Shown here: piece after piece, positions 50,324 to 59,406 of the stretch | How the letters are laid out: each line of letters begins with the position of its first letter | Position numbering within the stretch: position 1 is the first letter of the stretch | Source of the DNA: an uncultured Paludibacter sp. | GTDB lineage: Bacteria; Bacteroidota; Bacteroidia; Bacteroidales; Paludibacteraceae | Assembly: GCA_937897985.1 (NCBI GenBank) | Contig: CALCBD010000032.1 | Span: forward strand, 123,414 to 187,413 | Direction of reading: 5' to 3' | DNA: 64,000 bases | Notes under the pieces: generated by a model | The model's input: only the letters and a program-made list of their open reading frames with translations | The model's database searches: none | What the model was told of the DNA's origin: nothing | Position numbers and translations under genes: made by a program

Positions 50324-53203
50324 TTAAAAGAGTGTTAATTGTCCGGTTAAATCATCCAGCATCCGTTTTTGATCAATAATATCGTCGGGTAAAACGGAAT
50401 CGTTCTCCAACTGTTGTTCAGTCTGTTCGATATTCTCAACGATTTGAGATTCGTCCGGTTCCTTCTTTTCTGCATTTTCAGTAACCACTTCCTTGTCGTT
50501 TGTGTTTTCAGTTTCGCCGGAGCCGGCTTCTGTTCCTTCATTTCCTTCATTTTCAGTGTCGGTCAGTTCATCAGTTACATCTTCAGCCGACGAATCATCT
50601 CCCTGTTCTTCAGTTTCGGGAGCAAAGCGCAAGGGTTCGAGTTCATTGATTGCTTCCACCTCAAAAGTTGTAAGTCGTTTTCCTTTAGCCTTAAAGCTTT
50701 TTACACCGATAAACTCTTCGGCGTCCACTATCAGAGCTTCCCTGTAAGCATCATTTCCTCCGAATACAACCTCAATTCTTGGAAAATCGGCATCGGTCAT
50801 CAACATTAACCTCGATGCTGCATTTTCACCCAGGAAATTCTGAAGTTTTTGTGAAGGTTCCAGCTGAAAGCGTTTCAGATAATAAAAATTCTGGTCGGCA
50901 TCATAAAGGGCAACTGTCCACACTTTGTTAGGGTTGAATTTTTCGATAAAAAGAATATCTTTGGTAAAATGATTGCTCAGATCGAATGATGTGGTGCAAA
51001 ATTCAGCTTTGGACGTAATCACTAAAATCAAATCATCGCTCAGGAATTCACCCAGATATTCGCCTCTTTTGTCGTAGTTCAACCGCAATACATCCCTGTC
51101 GAACCAGACCTGTCGGCCTCCGAGTGTCGAACCGCCTTTTTGTTTCAGTGTTATTTTGTGAACATCATTTTTTGTAAGTATATTTCCCATCGACTGTCTG
51201 CCTTTGATGGCGATATCGCTGAAATCCTTTTCGAAAACCAGCTTGTTGAGGCGTGGTTTAGGTTTCAGGGTGATGCGAATCACTTCGGCTTCGGCGTTAG
51301 GGTTCGAAGTGAAATATATCACTTTTGAACCTGTAGTCCCCTGAGTGACGTCATACTCCTTGTCGCGTGTAATGCCTGTCACAGCAAAGCGTTTCATATA
51401 GTAAGGCCCTGTTTTTCCATCCCTGTATACCGCGTTGTAAATGGTGCGTTTGTCATTTTTCTTGAATACGGCAAGATGCAGAATGTTTTTCCCTACAAAT
51501 AATTTATCGGCTACTTTTACAATTTTGTACTTGCCATCCTTGAAGAAAATTATAATATCGTCAATATCAGAGCAATTGCATACAAATTCATCTTTTTTCA
51601 GCGCTGTCCCGATGAATCCTTCTTCGTAATTTACATATAATTTTTCGTTGGCTTCCACTACTTTCGAAGCCACAATGGTTTCAAAGTTGCGGATTTCGGT
51701 GCGACGCGGGAAGTTTTTCCCGTATTTATTTTTTAGTCCTTCGTACCAGGCGATGGTATAATCCACCAAATGTGCGAGGTGATGGTCAATTTCATCAATT
51801 TTTTTCTGAAGTGAAATAAGGGTATCATTAGCTTTGTCCGAATCGAACTTAGTGATACGCATCATTTTAATTTCGAGAAGTTTAATGAAATCATCGTGTG
51901 TGATCTCGCGGATAAAATCCTTTTTAAAAGGTTCCAGCCTTTTATCGATATGGGCGATAACTTCATCCTGAGATGTGCTGTCCTCGAATCCTTTGTCCTT
52001 ATAAATCCGGTTCTCGATAAAAATCTTTTCGAGCGAAGTGAAAAACAATTGTTCAAGATACTCACTTTTTTGAATTTCGAGTTCGGCCTGAAGTAAATCT
52101 TTTGTGTGATCACAACTGATGCGCAACATTTGACTTACTCCACTGAATTTCGGCTTGTTATCGTGAATAACACAGCAATTGGGTGAAATGCTCAGTTCAC
52201 AATCCGTAAACGCATACAGCGCATCGATGGTTTTATCCGAAGAAGAGCCCGGCAGCAGATGTACCAGAATTTCGACGTTAGCAGAAGTGTTGTCATCTAC
52301 TTTACGAATCTTAATTTTCCCTTTATCACTTGCTTTAATAATGGATTCAATCAGTTTGGATGTATTGGTGCCAAACGGAATTTCGGTGATAGCAAGAGTT
52401 TTGTTGTCGATTTTATTTATTTTCGCCCTGATTTTAACAACTCCGCCACGTTCACCATCATTATAGCGCGAAATATCAATCGAACCACCGGTTTGAAAAT
52501 CGGGATAAAGAACGAATTCTTCGTCACGTAAATAAGCGATACAGGCATCGCACAATTCGTTAAAATTGTGTGGTAAAATCTTGGAATTTAATCCAACAGC
52601 AATTCCCTCAACACCCTGAGCTAAAAGTAGTGGAAATTTGATGGGTAAAGTAACCGGTTCCTTGTTACGTCCGTCGTAAGACGACCGCCATTCAGTAGTT
52701 TTCGGATTGAAAACCGTTTCGAGAGCAAATTTTGACAAACGCGCTTCGATATAACGGGGAGCAGCAGCACCATCGCCTGTAAGTATATTTCCCCAGTTTC
52801 CCTGACAATCAATCAACAAATCTTTCTGCCCGAGCTGTACCAGTGCATCGCCGATAGAGGCATCGCCATGAGGGTGAAACTGCATGGTATGTCCAACAAT
52901 ATTGGCTACCTTATTGTATCGTCCATCATCCAATCGTTTCATTGAGTGGAGAATACGTCGCTGAACCGGTTTTAAACCATCGTAAATATCGGGCACGGCA
53001 CGTTCGAGAATAACATAAGAAGCATAGTCCAGAAACCAGTTCTGGTACATACCCGAGAGATGATGTTTTATGGCATCATCAGTGATTTTCGGAACCTTGT
53101 AGGTAGAATGCGCAGCAGATTCTGTTTCGTTCACATTTTCGTCGGCTGCGCCAATGTCTTCAATTTCGTCGTTTTCCGCTTCAATTATTTCGTCAGTGCT
53201 CAT
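50324..53203 (-). CDS. parC: DNA topoisomerase IV subunit A (ParC)
   Basis: The 959-residue type IIA topoisomerase has the DNA-gate motif KPVQRRILHSM (about 78-88), GDASIGDALV and the catalytic tyrosine Y151 in APRYIEARLS. The C-terminal beta-pinwheel lacks the gyrase GyrA-box pattern as far as I can see, so ParC fits better than GyrA. The N-terminus adds about 35 acidic residues. After about 830 there is a very acidic, probably disordered tail that ends in the sequence GQLTLF. It decatenates daughter chromosomes together with ParE. Single gene. Confidence 0.88.
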   Translation of the reverse strand: MSTDEIIEAENDEIEDIGAADENVNETESAAHSTYKVPKITDDAIKHHLSGMYQNWFLDYASYVILERAVPDIYDGLKPVQRRILHSMKRLDDGRYNKVANIVGHTMQFHPHGDASIGDALVQLGQKDLLIDCQGNWGNILTGDGAAAPRYIEARLSKFALETVFNPKTTEWRSSYDGRNKEPVTLPIKFPLLLAQGVEGIAVGLNSKILPHNFNELCDACIAYLRDEEFVLYPDFQTGGSIDISRYNDGERGGVVKIRAKINKIDNKTLAITEIPFGTNTSKLIESIIKASDKGKIKIRKVDDNTSANVEILVHLLPGSSSDKTIDALYAFTDCELSISPNCCVIHDNKPKFSGVSQMLRISCDHTKDLLQAELEIQKSEYLEQLFFTSLEKIFIENRIYKDKGFEDSTSQDEVIAHIDKRLEPFKKDFIREITHDDFIKLLEIKMMRITKFDSDKANDTLISLQKKIDEIDHHLAHLVDYTIAWYEGLKNKYGKNFPRRTEIRNFETIVASKVVEANEKLYVNYEEGFIGTALKKDEFVCNCSDIDDIIIFFKDGKYKIVKVADKLFVGKNILHLAVFKKNDKRTIYNAVYRDGKTGPYYMKRFAVTGITRDKEYDVTQGTTGSKVIYFTSNPNAEAEVIRITLKPKPRLNKLVFEKDFSDIAIKGRQSMGNILTKNDVHKITLKQKGGSTLGGRQVWFDRDVLRLNYDKRGEYLGEFLSDDLILVITSKAEFCTTSFDLSNHFTKDILFIEKFNPNKVWTVALYDADQNFYYLKRFQLEPSQKLQNFLGENAASRLMLMTDADFPRIEVVFGGNDAYREALIVDAEEFIGVKSFKAKGKRLTTFEVEAINELEPLRFAPETEEQGDDSSAEDVTDELTDTENEGNEGTEAGSGETENTNDKEVVTENAEKKEPDESQIVENIEQTEQQLENDSVLPDDIIDQKRMLDDLTGQLTLF

Positions 53204-53463
53204 ATATCAGGTTGTTATTTTCAAATTCAATCGACAAAAATACAAAAAAAATAGTAACTTTGCACTTCGTTTTTCAGATGGTTTATTTCTTTTTTTCCGG
53301 AGAGTTATAATTTTTCTTTGCTTAACTTTCCATGTAAATTATATGTGACCAATTACTCTGAAAAGAGGTTTAAAAAGGGTTCACCCCCTAAAAAAGGAGA
53401 ACAATTCTTTTTCAATTGTAAATTGTAACCCCGATAACTATCGGGATAAATTGTAAATAATAT
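53204..53463. promoter_or_regulatory. Divergent parC / glyS promoter region
   Basis: On the minus strand TATTTTTG (53242-53235) and on the plus strand TAACTTTG (53255-53262) are both exact -7 matches only 12 bases apart, so the two promoters overlap. The glyS leader (about 190 bases) contains repeated AATTGTAA and a hairpin CCCGATA/TATCGGG (53430-53445) just before the start codon. Confidence 0.5.
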
Positions 53464-55011
53464 ATGGCTTCACAGGAAGATGTTTTTAAAAAACTGATAG
53501 CGCATTGTAAGGAATATGGATTTGTATTTCCTTCGAGTGAGATTTACGACGGTTTGGGTGCCGTTTACGACTACGGACAGAATGGTGTCGAACTGAAAAA
53601 TAATATCAAAAAATACTGGTGGGACAGCATGGTTTTGCTTCACGAAAATATCGTGGGTATTGATGCTGCTATTTTTATGCACCCTACCACCTGGAAAGCT
53701 TCAGGTCACGTTGATGCCTTCAACGATCCGCTGATTGATAATAAAGACAGCAAAAAACGTTACCGTGCCGATGTGTTAATCGAAGAGTTGCTCGCCAAAT
53801 ATGACGACAAAATAAACAAGGAAGTAGAAAAAGCAGCCAAACGATTTGGTGATAGCTTTGATGCCGGAATGTTTAAGCAAACCAATGAACGTGTAATGGA
53901 AAATCAAACCAAACGTGACGAAATCCACGCACGTTTCGTAAAGGCATTGAACGATAGCGATCTGGCTGAATTGAAAGCCATTATTGAAGATTACGAAGTG
54001 GTTTGTCCGATCAGTGGTACGCGCAACTGGACTGATGTTCGCCAGTTTAATCTTATGTTTTCCACCGAAATGGGTTCCACTGCCGATGGAGCTATGAAAA
54101 TTTACCTTCGCCCGGAAACGGCTCAGGGTATTTTTGTCAACTATCTGAATGTGCAGAAAACAGGTCGAATGAAGATTCCTTTCGGAATAGCTCAGATAGG
54201 TAAAGCATTCCGCAACGAAATTGTTGCTCGTCAGTTTATTTTCCGTATGCGCGAGTTCGAGCAAATGGAAATGCAGTTTTTTGTGAAACCGGGCGAAGAA
54301 CTAAAATGGTTTGAATACTGGAAACAATACAGACTCAAATGGCACAAGGCACTCGGACTCGGCGACCATAAATACCGTTTCCACGATCATGATAAACTGG
54401 CTCATTATGCCAATGCAGCTACCGATATTGAATTTGAGCTGCCATTCGGGTTCAAGGAAATCGAAGGGATTCACTCTCGTACCGATTTTGATTTGAGTAG
54501 TCATGAAAAATACTCCGGCAAAAATATCAAATATTTCGACCCTGAAATCAACCAGTCCTATACACCCTTTGTTATTGAAACATCTATCGGGCTCGACCGT
54601 ACATTCCTTTCGATTATGGCTTCGTCGTACAATGAAGAAGCGCTCGAAGGAGGTGATACACGTGTGGTACTCGCATTACCACCTGTTCTTGCCCCTGTTA
54701 AAGCCTGTATCATGCCATTGGTGAAGAAGGATGGATTGCCCGAAAAAGCACGCGAAATAATGAACGAACTGAAATTTGACTTCAAATGTGCCTACGATGA
54801 AAAAGATTCCATCGGCAAACGTTACCGCCGTCAGGATGCTGTAGGAACACCGTTCTGTATTACTGTCGATCATCAAACTGCTGAAGATAATACAGTTACA
54901 ATTCGTTATCGCGATACCATGCTGCAGGAACGTGTCAGCATTGCCGGTTTACATAAAATCATCGGCGATGTGGTGAACATGAAGAATCTGTTCAAAAAGA
55001 TAGTGGATTAA
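53464..55011 (+). CDS. glyS: Glycine-tRNA ligase (alpha2 type)
   Basis: The 515-residue class II synthetase has the motif 2 region FRNEIVARQFIFRMREFEQMEMQFFV, motif 3 IGLDRTFLSIM and a C-terminal anticodon-binding domain (about 415-515; PPVLAPVKACIMPLVKK). The insertion at about 100-190 is normal for this type. It charges tRNA-Gly with glycine. It diverges from parC. Its last 17 codons and the following hairpin are duplicated in tandem just downstream. Confidence 0.96.
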   Translation: MASQEDVFKKLIAHCKEYGFVFPSSEIYDGLGAVYDYGQNGVELKNNIKKYWWDSMVLLHENIVGIDAAIFMHPTTWKASGHVDAFNDPLIDNKDSKKRYRADVLIEELLAKYDDKINKEVEKAAKRFGDSFDAGMFKQTNERVMENQTKRDEIHARFVKALNDSDLAELKAIIEDYEVVCPISGTRNWTDVRQFNLMFSTEMGSTADGAMKIYLRPETAQGIFVNYLNVQKTGRMKIPFGIAQIGKAFRNEIVARQFIFRMREFEQMEMQFFVKPGEELKWFEYWKQYRLKWHKALGLGDHKYRFHDHDKLAHYANAATDIEFELPFGFKEIEGIHSRTDFDLSSHEKYSGKNIKYFDPEINQSYTPFVIETSIGLDRTFLSIMASSYNEEALEGGDTRVVLALPPVLAPVKACIMPLVKKDGLPEKAREIMNELKFDFKCAYDEKDSIGKRYRRQDAVGTPFCITVDHQTAEDNTVTIRYRDTMLQERVSIAGLHKIIGDVVNMKNLFKKIVD

Positions 55012-55186
55012 TCATTTTCAGTCGAAAAAAATATAAACATAACAGGTTTTTGAAACCTGTTATGTGTTCGACCATCGGCGATGCGGTGAATATGAAGAAT
55101 CTGTTCAAAAAAGATTGTGGATTAATCATTTTCAGTTGTAAAAACATAAACATAACAGGTTTTTGAAACCTGTTATGTGTTTGACC
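54961..55186. repeat. 113-bp tandem duplication of the glyS 3' end and hairpin
   Basis: Copy 1 (54961-55073) contains the last codons of glyS, the stop and an inverted repeat. Copy 2 (55074-55186) repeats it with a few substitutions and compensating single-base indels (A6 for A5 in the lysine codons). The inverted repeat ACATAACAGGTTT/AAACCTGTTATGT occurs in both (55037-55065 and 55150-55178). Copy 2 has no start codon of its own and is a non-coding relic. Confidence 0.9.
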
Positions 55187-55211
55187 AAATAAACATCATA
55201 TTCTTATCAAT

Positions 55212-55240
55212 AAAAAATCCCCGAGAGGGGATTTTTTATT
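55212..55240 (+). terminator. Terminator downstream of glyS
   Basis: AAAAAATCCCC (55212-55222), loop GAGA, GGGGATTTTTT (55227-55237): a strong stem with a T run, 200 bases after the stop and just past the duplicated segment. Confidence 0.85.
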
Positions 55241-55768
55241 GTCTGATTATCAGGCTATACTGCTTTAATTTTGTTATAATCCTCGATTTACTACAAATAT
55301 TTACTTGCAGCCCTTGTTTCTGATCTGAAACTGATGCAACGTAAGAAACATGGCTATATCTTTAATTGTGACGGGACGATCAGTGTATATTCGTGTGCTT
55401 TCCATGCGTTTATATTAAATTACAAAACATCCATGTTCCCAATGAAGCAATTTCATGTTAGTGCGACTATTATTACAAAATTCATATACATCTCCATTTG
55501 TCAGATTCAATGACAAATAATGTTTTATCCGCATAAACTCTCAAAACCTTTGAGTAAATCAATTCCTTGTTAGCACAATATAAATCGATTCCCTTCATTC
55601 AAACTAAACATAAGATTTTTCCCGCAAAAATGAGTCAATTCATCAAATTGGAAAATACGGCTAATTTGGGATGCTTACAATTGGAAAATACGGCTAATTT
55701 GGGATGCTTACCTTACAAAAAAAATCTTTTAAACATTTCATTGATATTTTACTTCCATAATGCACAAT
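55241..55768. other. Gene-poor region with weak small open frames
   Basis: A 34-codon minus-strand frame at 55301-55405 (start MESTRIYTDRP, end RNKGCK) and a 67-codon plus-strand frame at 55567-55770 exist. Neither has a recognised family or good context, and the second owes half its length to a tandem repeat. I regard the region as non-coding or decayed. Confidence 0.4.
55646..55711. repeat. Perfect 33-bp tandem duplication
   Basis: The unit at 55646-55678 (AATTGGAAAATACGG...ATGCTTAC) is repeated without a mismatch at 55679-55711. The absence of any divergence suggests a recent duplication. Confidence 0.92.
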
Positions 55769-55802
55769 AAAAAAGCAGCCCCGAAAGTGATTTCGGGGCT
55801 GC
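55769..55802 (-). terminator. Terminator of the large surface lipoprotein gene
   Basis: A perfect 12-bp GC-rich stem (55775-55786 with 55791-55802, loop GTGA), followed on the minus strand by TTTTTTATTG. It begins 34 bases after the stop at 55836. Confidence 0.93.
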
Positions 55803-55835
55803 AAACTACATAACAAGATTTAACTATAATCTATA

Positions 55836-58800
55836 TTATTCAGGTATTACTTGTACAGGAACACTCAGAGATGTTGTTGCGAAAGGTGTTGTTATTGACA
55901 CTGAAGTGCTACCAACTGACAACGGATTAGTACTGATTCCACCACCTGCATTATCCCACTTAAGTGTAGTACCGGTTAAGCTCAAAATAGTTGGGCTATA
56001 AGGAGCAACAGGAGAAACTGTATAGCTCAATTGTGAAGCATCTACACCATATTCAGCTGCTGGGTAATACAAATAAGAAGGAGCTGGAACAACTGGTTCA
56101 TTTACACCGTATGTAATTATGTTTCTACCTTTAAATTTAACAACATAATTTAATTTTAAATCAGTAGTATAAGCAGAGCCATTTGTTTTGTTAATCATTA
56201 CTATTGGATTAGCTTTAGCTTCAATTACTAATGGATTAACGAAGTATACATCAAATACATTTGATAATGTTTCACCATTCGGTAAATTATACTCAGTCAC
56301 TTTTACATTATAGAATCTAAATGCAGTTGTCAATGGAGTTGTTAAAATAATATCAGCACCAGATTTTGGTAATGTAGTTGTTCCATACACACCGTCTAAA
56401 GTGTTAACTGTATTTGTTAATGTTGCTCCTGTTGTTGAAGCTCCAGCCGATACACCTGTAGTCAAAATTTCAGCTTTATGGCTAACACCATCAATCCAAT
56501 TTATACTTGTTGGAGTACTTGGAGAGAATAAACTTCTATAAGCTGTTGATCCAAATCCAAAGAATTCACCAATGTAAGCTCTCATTTTATAAACACCGCC
56601 TTCAGCTACGCCTTCAGTAAATGCTTTATTATTATTTACACCTAAATAATAGTATTGAGGAAGAATTGCTCTATCCACACTAGGTGCAGTAATAGTAAAT
56701 GTATAAACAAGTTTCAACGTTTTATCATTGGCAGCCGGTTTAAATGTGTAAGTTATTTCATATTTACCAAATTTTGCCTTTGGTGTAATATTATATGTAA
56801 GCTTACGAGTATCAACATCAACCGCACCTAAAGTGGATACTAACTCAGTTGCAACATCCAATTCCTGAGTTGGAGTTAATGCTGTAAGAGTACCAGCTGG
56901 ATTCCAGAACTTAACAACTTTACTTGTTGCACCCTGTAATAAAGCATCTGGGAATATAATTCTGAAATCATTATGCGAAATCGCCATTTTATTGTAAATT
57001 TCACTATTTACAACATCCCATGGGATAGAAATTGATGTTTTATCAGCTGCATCGATACCACCAGCAACAGGAGTAGAATGTTTAAATAATTTTTCATAAC
57101 TATATGTAACAGCAGGAACATTATATGTAACAGTTCTTTCTCCCGTAATGTTGAATTTCATATAGGCTGTAGCAAGTAATTGAGCAACCTTTGGAGAAGC
57201 AACTTTTGTATATAAACGTACTCTTACCAAAGGAGTTCTATCCAAAGATGCAAATCCTTGAGTAACTTTTAATGTACTACCGCTTAATGTAACAAATAAA
57301 CTTGAATTTTGATTTGTTGCTCCATCAACTCCTAGATAAGCATCATCAATATCAAACTTAAATTCATATTCATTATCAGCAGTTCCAAAACCTAAGTTGA
57401 GGAAAGTTTTACGTTGCAATGCGGTTTCACCAACTGTTTTGTTAGCAGTTGCAAGAACCAATGTTTTCAAGTCAATAGCAGGTGTGTTAACTCCACCATC
57501 ATAATTTATTGTATAAACTTGTGACATGTCTGTAATTGCAGGTTTAGCAACAGGATAATCAATAAATGGAACTGCATTAGGTGTGCTATTAGAAATAAAT
57601 GCAGTATATTGAACTGGCATTACTTTTACATAATCAGAAACTACTGTGGCAGTTTTTCCTGAATAAATGTCTTTTCTTGTAGCTTGTAACATAAACAAAT
57701 GGTATACATCTGATGCTCCTGTTTCTACCCAATTATTTACTTTTAAATCAAAATTAGCAGCACCACTTACATTTGATACTTTAGCGGCTGAAGGAGCATA
57801 GAACAAATCAGTTTTATCTGCACCTACACCAGGAGCAACACTAAATTTAGCTGTATTGCTAACATAACTCCAGGTTATACCATCAGTGATATTTGCATTA
57901 AACGGATTGTATCTAAATGTTACTTCTTGTTGGTTGAATAATGCTTTTGCTGCCAAATTATCATTTATGTAACCTACTTCTACAGCGTTTACACCACCAT
58001 TAATAATCATTGGAGCATATAAAAGACCAACTAATGCTTCATTTGAAGGATTAACTTTAATAACCATTGTATCTTTTCCGTCAGATACAGTTGCACTGAT
58101 GATGTTGCCATTTCCATCTTTCGAGAAAATAACTGAAGTTTTGTTTTCAGCAGGGATAGCAACTGTAGTTTTAACACCGTTAACTGTTAAGAAACCACCA
58201 TCTACGCCATAAGTGTTTTTGATTGTTACTTTAGTATCAACTCCATTCAAAGTCAAAGTCAATTCACCGTTGTCACTGCTTTTTGCTGTTAAAGTCAAAG
58301 CAGTTTGAGGCAATGTGATAGTGCTTGTTGAATTGTCGTTTTTAGTAATAGTTAAAACATTACCTGAAATAGTGATACCTTTCACGTCAACTGACTGAAC
58401 AGTTGCAGCAGGAATAAGGATAGTGCTCTTTGTTCCGTTAATCACCAAATAATTATCGGCGCTTAATGTAAGAGACCTAACCCAGCTGCTTAAATCAGCA
58501 ACAACAGTTGTACCTGACATTAATTTGTTGTCAGCTCCAAAAGTTAAAGCAGGAATAGCTACTGTACCTTTGTTAACACCGTTTACTGTCAAAACATTGT
58601 TGGTAAGAGCAATGTCATAAGTAACGTAGTTTTTTGCATCGTAAACGATAGCAGTACCTGTTGAAGGTGTGATAGTCAACTTACCATCGGTACCCATTGT
58701 AATCGATTTGATGTAAGTCATACCGTTTACAGAAGTCTGCAATGCAGCAACCGATGTTTTCAATGTCGCAATATCAGTAATTGCTTGATTGAGTTTTCCA

Positions 58801-58922
58801 TTAATGTCAGTAATGTCTTCATCGTAAGATTTACATCCTGTAAATGTTACAAGCGAAGCAGCCACAACCAATGTGAATACTTTGGCTATGCTTTTCAATT
58901 TAATTTGAAATACTTTTTTCAT
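55836..58922 (-). CDS. Large surface lipoprotein with beta-repeat N-terminus
   Basis: The 1028-residue protein has a lipoprotein signal with the cysteine in TFTGCKSYDED (about residue 30), a short coiled coil (about 35-68; INGKLNQAITDIATLKTSVAAL in part), then roughly 45-residue beta repeats (LTVNGVNKGTVAIPA, YLVINGTKSTILIPA, FLTVNGVKTTVAIPA) to about 270, and a large beta-rich remainder. The N-terminus resembles a family annotated by its link to PL29 lyases; no lyase domain is visible. The codons are unusually uniform (ACA, GTT, AAC, GCA), which suggests strong expression. A structural surface or S-layer-like role is plausible but unproven. Confidence 0.8.
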   Translation of the reverse strand: MKKVFQIKLKSIAKVFTLVVAASLVTFTGCKSYDEDITDINGKLNQAITDIATLKTSVAALQTSVNGMTYIKSITMGTDGKLTITPSTGTAIVYDAKNYVTYDIALTNNVLTVNGVNKGTVAIPALTFGADNKLMSGTTVVADLSSWVRSLTLSADNYLVINGTKSTILIPAATVQSVDVKGITISGNVLTITKNDNSTSTITLPQTALTLTAKSSDNGELTLTLNGVDTKVTIKNTYGVDGGFLTVNGVKTTVAIPAENKTSVIFSKDGNGNIISATVSDGKDTMVIKVNPSNEALVGLLYAPMIINGGVNAVEVGYINDNLAAKALFNQQEVTFRYNPFNANITDGITWSYVSNTAKFSVAPGVGADKTDLFYAPSAAKVSNVSGAANFDLKVNNWVETGASDVYHLFMLQATRKDIYSGKTATVVSDYVKVMPVQYTAFISNSTPNAVPFIDYPVAKPAITDMSQVYTINYDGGVNTPAIDLKTLVLATANKTVGETALQRKTFLNLGFGTADNEYEFKFDIDDAYLGVDGATNQNSSLFVTLSGSTLKVTQGFASLDRTPLVRVRLYTKVASPKVAQLLATAYMKFNITGERTVTYNVPAVTYSYEKLFKHSTPVAGGIDAADKTSISIPWDVVNSEIYNKMAISHNDFRIIFPDALLQGATSKVVKFWNPAGTLTALTPTQELDVATELVSTLGAVDVDTRKLTYNITPKAKFGKYEITYTFKPAANDKTLKLVYTFTITAPSVDRAILPQYYYLGVNNNKAFTEGVAEGGVYKMRAYIGEFFGFGSTAYRSLFSPSTPTSINWIDGVSHKAEILTTGVSAGASTTGATLTNTVNTLDGVYGTTTLPKSGADIILTTPLTTAFRFYNVKVTEYNLPNGETLSNVFDVYFVNPLVIEAKANPIVMINKTNGSAYTTDLKLNYVVKFKGRNIITYGVNEPVVPAPSYLYYPAAEYGVDASQLSYTVSPVAPYSPTILSLTGTTLKWDNAGGGISTNPLSVGSTSVSITTPFATTSLSVPVQVIPE

Positions 58923-59335
58923 AAACTTTTTTTTGTTAAATAATTAAATTTGTTTTATAGTTATTTTTTTTGTTATTTAGAAACTTGTACAAAATAAATT
59001 TGATTCCCTCACAAACTATTGTGCGGTGTGAATCACGTTACCGGATTAGCTTTTCTTCATATTTAATTTGTTTTAATTTGATTAGGACTCCTTTTTATGT
59101 AATTATTGATGCAAATTTGAAAAAAAAATTCTTAAAAAAAAAATCATTTTTGAGTTGTTTCTTAGAATTCGGTCAAAAACACAGTATAAATGGTATTATT
59201 TATTATTTATGCAGCATTCTTTTTTTTTGCTTTCTTTATAATATTTACCTGATTAGATAGATTATCAATAAATTACTCCTTTATCTGTTTTTCACCAAAC
59301 ACGTAATCAGACGCTATTCGGCGAAAAATATCGTG
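58923..59335 (-). promoter_or_regulatory. Long 5' leader of the surface lipoprotein gene
   Basis: If transcription starts from the promoter at 59366-59336, the leader is about 405 bases. It is very AT-rich and includes A and T runs, with one more mixed-composition block (about 59005-59060, CACAAACTATTGTGCGGTGTG in part). No gene is present. Long leaders are common on mRNAs of abundant surface proteins. Confidence 0.4.
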
Positions 59336-59366
59336 CAAAACTATAACAATTAAATGAATTACACAA
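59336..59366 (-). promoter_or_regulatory. Candidate promoter of the surface lipoprotein gene
   Basis: On the minus strand TTG (59366-59364), 20 bases, then TAGTTTTG (59343-59336). Confidence 0.55.
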
Positions 59367-59406
59367 TAATTTGGAATATTATTTAAAAGAATTTTATCAA
59401 TCTGTA

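Noticed and set aside
50324..53203. Calling this gene gyrA
   Set aside because: No GyrA-box-like sequence was seen in the C-terminal domain and the overall pattern fits Bacteroidota ParC; not excluded without alignment.
53430..53445. T-box or other amino-acid riboswitch before glyS
   Set aside because: Only a 7-bp hairpin is present, with no specifier loop or antiterminator; T-boxes are not expected in this phylum.
55646..55711. CRISPR-like repeats
   Set aside because: Two directly abutting identical units with no spacers and no cas genes.
55567..55770. 67-codon plus-strand open frame with repeated LENTANLGCL units
   Set aside because: The repeat simply translates the 33-bp DNA duplication; no homologues are recalled and it ends against the terminator of the opposite gene.
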